Assembly (NCBI GenBank): GCA_028683685.1
Contig: JAQUHH010000046.1
Span: 1 to 11,981 of the forward strand
DNA from: Bacteroidales bacterium
Lineage (GTDB): Bacteria > Bacteroidota > Bacteroidia > Bacteroidales > WCHB1-69
DNA length: 11,981 nt
Reading direction: 5' to 3'
The notes beneath the pieces are model-generated. The model made no database searches, was not told where the DNA came from, and saw only the letters and a program-made list of their open reading frames with translations. Positions 1 to 6,254 of this stretch are shown here, piece by piece. How positions within the stretch are numbered: the stretch's first letter is position 1; each line of letters starts with the position of its first letter. Position numbers and translations under genes: made by a program.

Positions 1-413
1 CTTCTCCGTTTGTGAACATCTGCAGAATCATCAATTTGTTGTTGCAAGATGTTGTGAATCATTTGAATAAGCTGAATAAAAACCTTGAGGTCATTTTGGA
101 CAAACCACTTGATGGCATCATCATTTTTGCGACAAGCGAGGGCAAATTTTAGCAAAAAATCAAAATTGTATTTTTTTAGCCAAGCCAAGGCGTTTTCTTC
201 TCCATCGATAGCACTAACAAGGACGGCAAATTCGGCAAATTTATTTTTTATCAACCAATTTAATGCGTTTTCATCTGAGTGAATGGCGGCTGCTAATGCT
301 GCTAGTTCTTCAAAATTATGAAGAAGTAGAAAATCAGAAAATTTTTTCTTCCCTGAAAGTGCTTGGCCAAAAGCCAATAATATTTTTATATCATAATCGC
401 TCAAACAAGCCAT
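1..413 (-). CDS. Small helical-repeat protein, unknown function (5' part only)
   Basis: This is an open reading frame on the minus strand that starts with ATG at 413 (MACLSDYDIK) and runs off the left edge still open, so 137 residues are visible and the C-terminus is missing. The protein is built from about four tandem units of exactly 25 residues, near residues 24-48, 49-73, 74-98 and 99-123. The pattern is D/E-rich turn, then NALxWL, then a hydrophobic helix. W53, W78 and W103 sit at the same phase, with F28 in the first, degenerate unit. This suggests an alpha-solenoid of paired helices, which usually serves protein binding. There is no signal peptide or membrane segment. The gene starts 11 bases after the stop of the radical SAM gene and is probably its operon partner. 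I do not recognise a characterised family, so no function is assigned. The reading frame is well supported by the internal repeats. Confidence 0.8.
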   Translation of the reverse strand, partial: MACLSDYDIKILLAFGQALSGKKKFSDFLLLHNFEELAALAAAIHSDENALNWLIKNKFAEFAVLVSAIDGEENALAWLKKYNFDFLLKFALACRKNDDAIKWFVQNDLKVFIQLIQMIHNILQQQIDDSADVHKRR

Positions 414-424
414 ATTTTATAATC

Positions 425-1204
425 TTAGTAGTACATTTCCGCTTTAAAACCAGCACTGCGAATTTGATTTACAATAGTTTCTAATTCTTCCGCTTCTATT
501 TTTTCAAGACCAGACAAAGGGGTTGCTCTGTCAATTGGATAAATAATAACTTTTTTAGGATTTATTTTCTTCAAATGCTTCAACCATAAATTTATCTCTT
601 TTTCACTCGTATTATCTATCTTTTCACCATTATAAAAACCCCGAAGAAAGAGCGTTTGAATGGATAATTGTCCATTCATCTTTTGTAAGTTTTCAACAAT
701 ATTTTCAATTTTTAAATTTTGAAAGTCCTGATTTATCAAAGAAAACATTTTTTGACTTCCAGCATCCAGTTTCATCCAAGGATTGTCGAGTTTTATAAGG
801 GCCAATCGAATTTTTTCATTTTCCAAAGTGGAAGAATTGGACAGACAAGTAATATTCGTTTGAGGAAAATATTTGTCACGTAGTTCCAAAACACGATTTA
901 CGATATAAGGAAAATCTGGATGCAGTGTAGGTTCGCCATTGCCAGCAAAAGTTATGCTATTGAGAGGGAAATTTTCAGATTTAAGATCTTGTAGTTTTTT
1001 TTCTAAAGCTTGTAAAACCAGAGTAGTATCATTAAAATCTCCTTTGGTTCCCAAAGGTTTTTTGCCCCATCCACATTCACAATAAACGCAGTTAAAGGTG
1101 CAAACTTTATTGTTTCCGGGTAAAAGATTGACACCCAATGAATTCCCTAAGCGTCTGCTTTTAATAGGTCCAAAAACTGAAGCATCATATAATATTCCTG
1201 TCAT
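425..1204 (-). CDS. Radical SAM protein, COG0731-like Fe-S oxidoreductase
   Basis: The 259-residue protein has the radical SAM cluster motif CxxxCxxC at C35, C39 and C42 (CTFNCVYC), followed by another cysteine at C44. A GNGEPT motif at 88-93 corresponds to the SAM-binding GGE region. The N-terminal stretch FGPIKSRRLGNSLGVNLLP is typical of the COG0731 group, which also includes relatives of the wybutosine enzyme Tyw1. Such enzymes bind a [4Fe-4S] cluster and cleave SAM to a 5'-deoxyadenosyl radical. The substrate of this bacterial branch is not known to me. No second Fe-S (SPASM) domain is evident and the protein should be cytosolic. It lies 96 bases downstream of rluF and 11 bases upstream of the repeat protein. 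Its place behind rRNA-modifying and ribosome-assembly genes hints at an RNA substrate, but that is inference only. The family call is firm and the substrate is open. Confidence 0.88.
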   Translation of the reverse strand: MTGILYDASVFGPIKSRRLGNSLGVNLLPGNNKVCTFNCVYCECGWGKKPLGTKGDFNDTTLVLQALEKKLQDLKSENFPLNSITFAGNGEPTLHPDFPYIVNRVLELRDKYFPQTNITCLSNSSTLENEKIRLALIKLDNPWMKLDAGSQKMFSLINQDFQNLKIENIVENLQKMNGQLSIQTLFLRGFYNGEKIDNTSEKEINLWLKHLKKINPKKVIIYPIDRATPLSGLEKIEAEELETIVNQIRSAGFKAEMYY

Positions 1205-1300
1205 GACATATATGTATTTAGGGGATAAAATTACAAATTTTAGTGCTATTAATGGCTCTTTTTTGACAAAATGTTTTGTGCTAGGCTTTTCGAGTGCTTT

Positions 1301-2035
1301 TTAAATTTTATGAGTTTTTGAAGAATCGGAAATGAGGCTTTGCAATTCATTCAATTCATCTTCTGTCAAATATCGCCATTTACCAACTTCGGTATCTAAA
1401 TGGATATTGATAATTCGGATCCTTTTAAGTTTAATTACTTTATAATCAAGATATTCACACATTCTGCGAATTTGTCGATTCAATCCCTGAGTGAGAATAA
1501 TATTAAAACTAAAGTTTGTCAATTGTTTTATCGTACATTCCCGGGTGACGGTATCCAAAATCGGCACTCCTTCGCTCATTCGCTTGATAAAAAGTTTTGT
1601 AATCGGTTTGTTTACAGTTACAATATATTCTTTTTCATGATTGTTTCTGGATCTTAAAATTTTATTTACAATATCTCCGTCGCTTGTAAGCAAAATAAGT
1701 CCCTGACTGGCTTTATCGAGTCTTCCGATGGGAAAAATACGCTCGGGATAATTTATAAAATCTATAATGTTGTCTTTTTCTTTTTCTTGATCGGTGGTAG
1801 AAACAATGCCAATGGGTTTGTTAAAAGCAATATAGACGTGTTTTTTTTCGGGAGTCGAAACCTCTTTTCCGTCTACACAAACAATGTCATTTGTAGATAT
1901 TTTTGTTCCCATTAAAGGAAGTTCACCATTTATGGTAATGCGGTTTTCAAGAATTAATTGATCGGCTTTTCTCCTTGAGCAATAACCAATTTCGCTCAAG
2001 TATTTATTAATTCGGGTTAAATTTTCGCTCTCCAT
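1301..2035 (-). CDS. rluF: 23S rRNA pseudouridine synthase RluF
   Basis: The 244-residue protein belongs to the RsuA/RluB/E/F family of pseudouridine synthases. An S4 RNA-binding domain occupies roughly residues 7-55 (RINKYLSEIGYCSRRKAD). The catalytic motif GRLDKASQGL at 104-113 contains the nucleophile-like aspartate D107, and the family motif GLNRQIRRMCEYL is at 184-196. The central segment NNHEKEYIVTVNKPI and the following EGVPIL are the version seen in E. coli RluF, which modifies U2604 of 23S rRNA, rather than in RsuA or RluB. The E. coli enzyme is longer at the C-terminus, so this is a somewhat compact copy. It starts 21 bases after the stop of the upstream S4 gene, and that gap is almost wholly a palindrome. 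Both are probably transcribed with der. Site specificity is inferred from similarity. Confidence 0.88.
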   Translation of the reverse strand: MESENLTRINKYLSEIGYCSRRKADQLILENRITINGELPLMGTKISTNDIVCVDGKEVSTPEKKHVYIAFNKPIGIVSTTDQEKEKDNIIDFINYPERIFPIGRLDKASQGLILLTSDGDIVNKILRSRNNHEKEYIVTVNKPITKLFIKRMSEGVPILDTVTRECTIKQLTNFSFNIILTQGLNRQIRRMCEYLDYKVIKLKRIRIINIHLDTEVGKWRYLTEDELNELQSLISDSSKTHKI

Positions 2036-2036
2036 A

Positions 2037-2054
2037 TCATAAAATATTTTATGA
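2037..2054. repeat. 18-base perfect palindrome between hslR and rluF
   Basis: TCATAAAATATTTTATGA is a perfect 18-base palindrome with 9-base arms and no spacer. It fills nearly the whole 21-base gap between the hslR stop and the rluF start. With no loop it forms a poor RNA hairpin, so a dimeric protein site or simple AT-rich chance are both possible. No T-tract follows that would make it a terminator. Confidence 0.6.
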
Positions 2055-2056
2055 GA

Positions 2057-2509
2057 TTAATTTTCCTCTATTTCACCAAATATTCCGCTTTCGAGATAAT
2101 CCTGATACTCTTCATCGCTAATTTTTAGATAGTCTTTGAGTTTTTCAATTTCGCGGTAATCTTTTTTTGTGGGTCTTCCAATTCCTGAAGGACGATTTTC
2201 AAAACGCATTTTAAGCGTTTTAATTTTTTCATATTCAGCTTGCGGAGTAAGATCATTGTAGCATTCAGAAACCAGTTTTGCACCGACTCTTTTGTCAATT
2301 AACGCAATTACTACTACTTCTTTAAGAAGAATTCCAACTTTGGCGTGAACCACTTGTTCAAGTTTAACTTCTCTAGCAGCTTTACAATTTGCACCATCTA
2401 TTTTTACTTTTCCTGCATTGCAGGCATCTGCTGCTTGCGAACGGGTTTTATACAGTCTTACAGACCATAACCATTTGTCAATGCGTACTTTATCAACAGT
2501 ATGGACCAT
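2057..2509 (-). CDS. hslR: S4-domain RNA-binding protein, HslR/Hsp15-like
   Basis: The 150-residue protein opens with an S4 domain (about residues 8-55: VRIDKWLWSVRLYKTRSQA, then AGKVKIDG) in the form typical of Hsp15/HslR. It ends in the basic segment GIGRPTKKDYR (109-119) common in Hsp15 relatives, followed by an acidic tail. E. coli Hsp15 (133 residues) binds 50S subunits that carry a stalled nascent chain on tRNA and helps to recycle them. The same role in the cytosol is likely here but not proven. ATG at 2509 is taken as the start. It lies 5 bases after the der stop, so co-transcription and probably translational coupling with der are expected. The heat-shock control known in E. coli is not visible here, and the gene has no promoter of its own. 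Confidence 0.82.
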   Translation of the reverse strand: MVHTVDKVRIDKWLWSVRLYKTRSQAADACNAGKVKIDGANCKAAREVKLEQVVHAKVGILLKEVVVIALIDKRVGAKLVSECYNDLTPQAEYEKIKTLKMRFENRPSGIGRPTKKDYREIEKLKDYLKISDEEYQDYLESGIFGEIEEN

Positions 2510-2514
2510 GAAAT

Positions 2515-3822
2515 TTATTTTTTACGGAAAAATAAATCCATGGGAACGCCTGAAAAATCCCAATTTGAGCGGATTTTATTCTCCAAAAAACGAGAATATG
2601 AATCCGTTACATATTGTGGTAAATTGCAGAAGAAAGCAAAGGTTGGATATTTGGTTGGTAGTTGAGTTACATACTTGATTCTTACCATTTTGTCCTTTTT
2701 TACTGGAGGTGGATAGTCGGCAATTAATTCCAGTAAATAGTCGTTTAGTTGGGATGTTGGAATGTGTCTTTTTTTATTATTGTAAACCTGAGTTGCTAAT
2801 TCTAAAACTTTATAAATTCGTTGCTTTTTCGTAACAGATGTAAAAACAATGGGAACATCCGTAAAGGGAGCAATTCGACTACGAATTATTTTTTCGTATT
2901 CTAAATGGCTATTGGTCTCTTTTTCAACTAAGTCCCATTTGTTTACCGCAATAACGACTCCTTTATGATTGCGTTGGGCTAAGGAAAAAATGTTTAAATC
3001 CTGTCCTTCAAATCCGATGGAAGCATCAATAAGTAAAATACAAACATCGCTATGTTCGATGGCTCTGACAGATCGCATAACAGAATAAAATTCCAAATCT
3101 TCTTCTACATTTTTCTTTTTTCTTAGACCTGCAGTATCTACGAGGTCAAATTCAAAACCAAAACCTTTGTATCGAGTTGTACTTGAGTCGCGGGTTGTTC
3201 CGGCTTTGGGTGTAACAATTGTTTGTTCTTTGCCTAAAAATGCGTTGATAATGGACGATTTTCCAACATTGGGGCGACCAATAATGGTAAATGCTGGAAT
3301 GTTGGAATCTTCCTCAATCAGAATATCTTTATTGAGATGCCTTACTAATTCATCCAATAATTCTCCTGTTCCGCTACCATTGGAAGCCGATACTGGAAAT
3401 GGTTCACCCAGACCTAAAGCGTAAAATTCACTATAATCAAAAAAATTACTTGGACTGTCGATTTTATTAACGGTCAATATTACTTTTTTCCCAGAACGAC
3501 GAAGCATTTGCGCAACATCTTTATCCATAGGAGTTAAGCCTTCACGACCATCCACTAAAAAAAGAATCACATCAGATTCATCCAATGCTAATTTTACTTG
3601 CTTGCGAATTTCCTCTTCAAAAATGTCGTCACTTCCAATTACATAACCTCCAGTGTCAATCACCGAAAAATCATACCCAATCCAATCGCTGGAACCGTAG
3701 ATTCTGTCGCGAGTTACTCCTGAAGTTGGATCAACAATAGCGTGACGCGTTTTTGTTAATCGATTAAATAATGAAGATTTTCCAACATTAGGACGACCTA
3801 CCAACGATATTATATTTCCCAT
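2515..3822 (-). CDS. der: Ribosome biogenesis GTPase Der (EngA)
   Basis: The 435-residue protein carries two tandem GTPase domains, the hallmark of Der/EngA, which binds the 50S subunit and is needed for its late assembly. Domain 1 has G1 GRPNVGKSS (9-17), G3 DTGG (56-59), G4 NKID (119-122) and G5 SAS (145-147). Domain 2 has G1 GRPNVGKSS (182-190), G3 DTAGL (229-233), G4 NKWD (294-297) and a G5-like TSV (328-330). A KH-like domain follows from about residue 350 and ends in the conserved NWDFSGVPMDLFFRKK. Length is normal. A TATCTTTG box at 3865-3872 gives the gene its own likely promoter, separate from era 132 bases upstream. hslR begins 5 bases after its stop. Essential in most bacteria. Confidence 0.97.
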   Translation of the reverse strand: MGNIISLVGRPNVGKSSLFNRLTKTRHAIVDPTSGVTRDRIYGSSDWIGYDFSVIDTGGYVIGSDDIFEEEIRKQVKLALDESDVILFLVDGREGLTPMDKDVAQMLRRSGKKVILTVNKIDSPSNFFDYSEFYALGLGEPFPVSASNGSGTGELLDELVRHLNKDILIEEDSNIPAFTIIGRPNVGKSSIINAFLGKEQTIVTPKAGTTRDSSTTRYKGFGFEFDLVDTAGLRKKKNVEEDLEFYSVMRSVRAIEHSDVCILLIDASIGFEGQDLNIFSLAQRNHKGVVIAVNKWDLVEKETNSHLEYEKIIRSRIAPFTDVPIVFTSVTKKQRIYKVLELATQVYNNKKRHIPTSQLNDYLLELIADYPPPVKKDKMVRIKYVTQLPTKYPTFAFFCNLPQYVTDSYSRFLENKIRSNWDFSGVPMDLFFRKK

Positions 3823-3844
3823 AAAATACTTTTGTTATTAATAA

Positions 3845-3860
3845 AAAATCATTTGATTTT
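3845..3860. repeat. Inverted repeat in the der leader
   Basis: AAAATCATTTGATTTT has 7-base perfect arms around two bases. It lies just downstream of the proposed der -7 box, about where transcription should begin, so it could be an operator. AT-rich composition makes chance plausible. Confidence 0.4.
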
Positions 3861-3864
3861 GCAG

Positions 3865-3872
3865 CAAAGATA
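3865..3872 (-). promoter_or_regulatory. Candidate der promoter (-7 box TATCTTTG)
   Basis: Read on the minus strand the bases are TATCTTTG, an exact match to the Bacteroidota -7 consensus TAnnTTTG. The box sits 42 bases upstream of the der ATG, giving a leader of about 35 bases. No convincing -33 TTTG element was found. Confidence 0.6.
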
Positions 3873-3954
3873 CAAAAAAATGCCGTATGCTCACTCTTTC
3901 ATAGGGGTGCATAAATAAATATGAATTTAGATAAATGATTGAATGACCTGAAAA

Positions 3955-4833
3955 TCAAGGTTTATATCCCAGTCTGTTTAAAATTAATGGATTGTTTCTC
4001 CAGTTTTCTAAAACTTTAACTCTAAGTTCTAAAAATACTTTCTGTTCGATAAAATTTTCGATGTCTTTTCGTGCTTCAATCCCAATTCTTTTTATCGATG
4101 CTCCTCCTTTTCCAATAATAATGTTTTTTTGCGATTCCCGTTCGGTATAAATCATAGCACTGATATGAATCATTCCGTTTACCTCTTTGTAAGATTCAAC
4201 ATTAACTTCCGAGGAATATGGAATCTCTTTTTGATAAAAAATGAAAATTTTCTCTCGAATGATTTCCGATACAAAAAATCGCATTGGGCGATCGGTCAAT
4301 TCTTCTTTTGGGAAAAACGGCGGCGAAAGTGGAAGTTTTTCTACAATGGCGGGTACAATGTGTTCAATATTAAAACCATGCAGTGCCGAAATCATAAATA
4401 TTTCTGCATTTTCAAAAATTCCTTTCCAATTATCATAATACTTCATGGCTTCTTCCTGAGTGGTCGTGTCAATTTTATTGATAATTAAAATAACTGGAAC
4501 GCCACTTTTATTCACTCGGTCGATGATATCAGAATGATGTTGTTTTTCACCCATTTCAACCATATATAAAAATACATCAGCATCTTTTAGGGAGGTTTCA
4601 ACAAAACTCATTAATGCTTCGTGCATTTTATAAAATGGTTTTACAAAACCTGGAGTATCAGAATATACAATCTGAAAATCATCACTGTTTACAATGCCCA
4701 TTATACGGTGTCTCGTGGTTTGAGCCTTTGAAGTAATAATTGATAAGCGTTCTCCAACCAATGCATTCATTAAGGTTGATTTTCCTACATTTGGATTCCC
4801 GATGATGTTTACAAAACCTGCTCTATGACTCAT
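3955..4833 (-). CDS. era: GTPase Era
   Basis: The 292-residue protein combines a GTPase domain with a C-terminal KH RNA-binding domain, the layout of Era, which binds the 3' end of 16S rRNA and checks 30S maturation. Visible motifs are G1 GNPNVGKST (12-20), G3 DTPG (59-62), G4 NKID (119-122), G5 SAL (149-151) and the KH loop IIIGKGGASIKRIG (238-251). The length is normal. ATG at 4833 is preceded by an A-rich tract and by a TATATTTG -7 box at 4870-4877, giving a leader of about 30 bases. It is first in the minus-strand run and der follows after 132 bases. Era and Der act on the small and large subunit respectively, so the pair forms a ribosome-assembly module. Confidence 0.97.
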   Translation of the reverse strand: MSHRAGFVNIIGNPNVGKSTLMNALVGERLSIITSKAQTTRHRIMGIVNSDDFQIVYSDTPGFVKPFYKMHEALMSFVETSLKDADVFLYMVEMGEKQHHSDIIDRVNKSGVPVILIINKIDTTTQEEAMKYYDNWKGIFENAEIFMISALHGFNIEHIVPAIVEKLPLSPPFFPKEELTDRPMRFFVSEIIREKIFIFYQKEIPYSSEVNVESYKEVNGMIHISAMIYTERESQKNIIIGKGGASIKRIGIEARKDIENFIEQKVFLELRVKVLENWRNNPLILNRLGYKP

Positions 4834-4869
4834 TTTTTGTTAAATTATTTTAAATTCGATTTTAGTCTG

Positions 4870-4877
4870 CAAATATA
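4870..4877 (-). promoter_or_regulatory. Candidate era promoter (-7 box TATATTTG)
   Basis: The minus-strand bases TATATTTG match TAnnTTTG exactly, 36 bases upstream of the era ATG. Upstream sequence contains TTG motifs, but none at an ideal -33 spacing. The box is only three bases from a plus-strand box for the tRNA gene. Confidence 0.6.
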
Positions 4878-4880
4878 GTG

Positions 4881-4888
4881 TATTTTTG
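4881..4888 (+). promoter_or_regulatory. Candidate tRNA-fMet promoter (-7 box TATTTTTG)
   Basis: TATTTTTG matches TAnnTTTG and lies 42 bases before the mature tRNA 5' end, which implies a leader of about 35 bases to be removed by RNase P. A clear -33 element is not seen; TTCG at 4855-4858 is a weak possibility. Confidence 0.5.
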
Positions 4889-4930
4889 CACAACGAAATT
4901 AAAACAGATACCACAAAGTAAAAGATATAT

Positions 4931-5002
<72 letters not shown>

Positions 5003-5009
5003 CAAAAGA

Positions 5010-5035
5010 AAAAGCAGCCTTAGGGTTGCTTTTTT
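5010..5035 (+). terminator. Rho-independent terminator of tRNA-fMet
   Basis: AGCAGCC (5013-5019) pairs with GGTTGCT (5024-5030) with one G-T wobble around a TTAG loop, and a run of T (5031-5035) follows directly. It starts eight bases after the tRNA discriminator base. Confidence 0.85.
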
Positions 5036-5066
5036 GATTTTATTTTAGATATAAATATAGAAAAAT

Positions 5067-5084
5067 ATAGAATTTCCATTCTAT
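5067..5084. repeat. Short inverted repeat in the tRNA-sod gap
   Basis: ATAGAAT (5067-5073) and ATTCTAT (5078-5084) flank TTCC. It lies in the 257-base non-coding stretch 5036-5292, which is very AT-rich. I found no clear TAnnTTTG promoter box or small gene in that stretch. Function unknown and chance is possible. Confidence 0.3.
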
Positions 5085-5240
5085 TAATTTGTCAATACCC
5101 TTACAATTAAATTTAATTTTTATTTTGTAAACAGGTTCAATATATTGTTTTACAGTAAGTTATATTCTATTTCGTTCTTGGTTTACCTTGCTATTTTAGA
5201 TATAGTTTAAACCTATCTTACAATCATTTTTTTCAATGAA

Positions 5241-5265
5241 TTTTCAATAAACTTTTTATTGAAAA
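5241..5265. repeat. 11-bp perfect hairpin just upstream of the superoxide dismutase
   Basis: TTTTCAATAAA (5241-5251) and TTTATTGAAAA (5255-5265) are perfect complements around a CTT loop. It ends 27 bases before the chosen start of the superoxide dismutase. It could be an operator for a dimeric regulator or a leader hairpin. No T-tract follows that would make it a terminator. Confidence 0.55.
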
Positions 5266-5292
5266 AGTTTGTTTCTTGTATATATTAAAGAA

Positions 5293-6117
5293 ATGAAAAA
5301 GATGAAAACAAATCAAGGAGATACAATAGTAATAAATAAATCAGTTATGGAATTCTCAAAAGTTGAAGTATTTTGGACAAAAGGGGTTGCGATTTTGGGT
5401 ATGATATTATTTTTAAGCTTGATATTATTTTCAAATAAATCATTTTCTCAAGTTACAAACCTTAAAAATACAAATACTATGAATCTCTTAAACGATAAAA
5501 TCAAAGATTTGAAATTTTATGAATTACCATATATTTATGATGCATTAGAGCCTCATTTTGATAAAATGACCATGGAAATTCATTATACAAAGCACCACAA
5601 AGCCTATTATGATAACTTAATGGTGGCGATGAAAGACAATCCTGAATCTAAAACATTAAGTCTGTTAGATTTAATGAAGAATATTAGTAAATATCCAGTA
5701 GGAGTCCGCAACAATGGAGGTGGATATTTTAATCATCATCTGTTTTGGAATATTTTATCACCAAAACCACAAAGTTTACCACAAGGGGATTTGAAATTAG
5801 AAATAGAAAAAGAATTTGGTTCTTTTGAGAATTTTAAAAATGAATTTGAAGCAGCAGCAAAAACTCGTTTTGGAAGCGGATGGGCTTGGTTGTCTGTTGA
5901 TAATAATGGAAAACTTTTTGTGAGCTCTACTCCAAATCAAGATAATCCTTATATGGATATTGTTGAAAAACAAGGAATTCCAATTTTGGGAATTGATGTT
6001 TGGGAGCATGCTTACTACCTTAAATTTCAAAATCGCAGACCTGAATATGTGGCTACTTTTTGGAATGTTATAGATTGGGGAAAAGTAGAGGAACTTTACA
6101 AAAAAGCAAAAAGATAA
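5293..6117 (+). CDS. Exported Mn-type superoxide dismutase
   Basis: This is an Fe/Mn superoxide dismutase, converting superoxide to oxygen and hydrogen peroxide. From ATG at 5293 it has 274 residues. The enzyme core starts near residue 75 (FYELPYIYDALEPHFD) and keeps all four metal ligands: H97 (HYTKHH), H148 (NHHLFW), D235 and H239 (DVWEHAYY). RNNGGG (139-144) and Q216 in TPNQDNP are the manganese-type signature, as opposed to the iron-type Gln in the first motif. Metal use is inferred and it could be cambialistic. Unlike the usual cytosolic enzyme of about 200 residues, it has an N-terminal hydrophobic stretch (GVAILGMILFLSLILF, 31-46) ending in NKSFSQ, a likely signal-peptidase I site before Q53, so it is probably periplasmic. 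No lipobox cysteine is present. The start is uncertain: ATG at 5302 or 5347 is also possible, and 5347 would give a more standard short signal peptide. It is a single-gene unit. Confidence 0.92.
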   Translation: MKKMKTNQGDTIVINKSVMEFSKVEVFWTKGVAILGMILFLSLILFSNKSFSQVTNLKNTNTMNLLNDKIKDLKFYELPYIYDALEPHFDKMTMEIHYTKHHKAYYDNLMVAMKDNPESKTLSLLDLMKNISKYPVGVRNNGGGYFNHHLFWNILSPKPQSLPQGDLKLEIEKEFGSFENFKNEFEAAAKTRFGSGWAWLSVDNNGKLFVSSTPNQDNPYMDIVEKQGIPILGIDVWEHAYYLKFQNRRPEYVATFWNVIDWGKVEELYKKAKR

Positions 6118-6146
6118 TTTTTTATATTCTTGGTTTTGATTTATAT

Positions 6147-6183
6147 AAAATGTTGGTACAAGCAATTATATCGACATTTTTTT
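6147..6183 (+). terminator. Probable terminator of the superoxide dismutase gene
   Basis: AAAATGTTG (6147-6155) pairs with CGACATTTT (6172-6180) with one G-T wobble, around a 16-base loop, and three more T follow. The large loop makes it weaker than the other terminators in the window. Confidence 0.5.
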
Positions 6184-6200
6184 AGTTTGTACTATATGGT

Positions 6201-6232
6201 TTAGGACAAGCCCCAAATTTTTACTAAATTTG
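6201..6232 (+). promoter_or_regulatory. Candidate glyS promoter
   Basis: TAAATTTG at 6225-6232 matches the TAnnTTTG -7 consensus, and TTAG at 6201-6204 lies 20 bases upstream as a possible -33 element. The ATG follows 22 bases after the box, so the leader would be only about 15 bases. Confidence 0.6.
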
Positions 6233-6254
6233 CTCAAAATTTCAGATAACAACT

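Noticed and set aside
85..484. Plus-strand open frames of 65 and 73 codons at the left edge
   Set aside because: They lie opposite the repeat protein, whose minus-strand frame shows clear 25-residue periodicity. The plus-strand translations show no domain and are shadows.
1266..1279. Near-palindrome ACAAAATGTTTTGT in the rluF-radical SAM gap
   Set aside because: Six-base arms of low complexity with no nearby -7 box at a clear spacing; too weak to call an operator.
1205..1300. Possible promoter for the radical SAM gene (TAATTTTA on the minus strand)
   Set aside because: The last base differs from TAnnTTTG and no -33 TTTG lies at a normal distance, so it is not listed as a feature.
5041..5204. 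13-base direct repeat TATTTTAGATATA at 5041-5053 and 5192-5204
   Set aside because: It is exact but made almost wholly of A and T in a very AT-rich gap, with no further copies or matching flanks. Chance is likely, so it is not given as an attachment or iteron site.
5269..5292. TTG at 5269 as the start of the superoxide dismutase
   Set aside because: It adds eight residues with no family support, and ATG codons follow at once at 5293 and 5302; a TTG start is unlikely here.
5797..6165. 122-codon minus-strand frame opposite the superoxide dismutase
   Set aside because: It is the antisense of a well-conserved enzyme and its translation has no recognisable motif.
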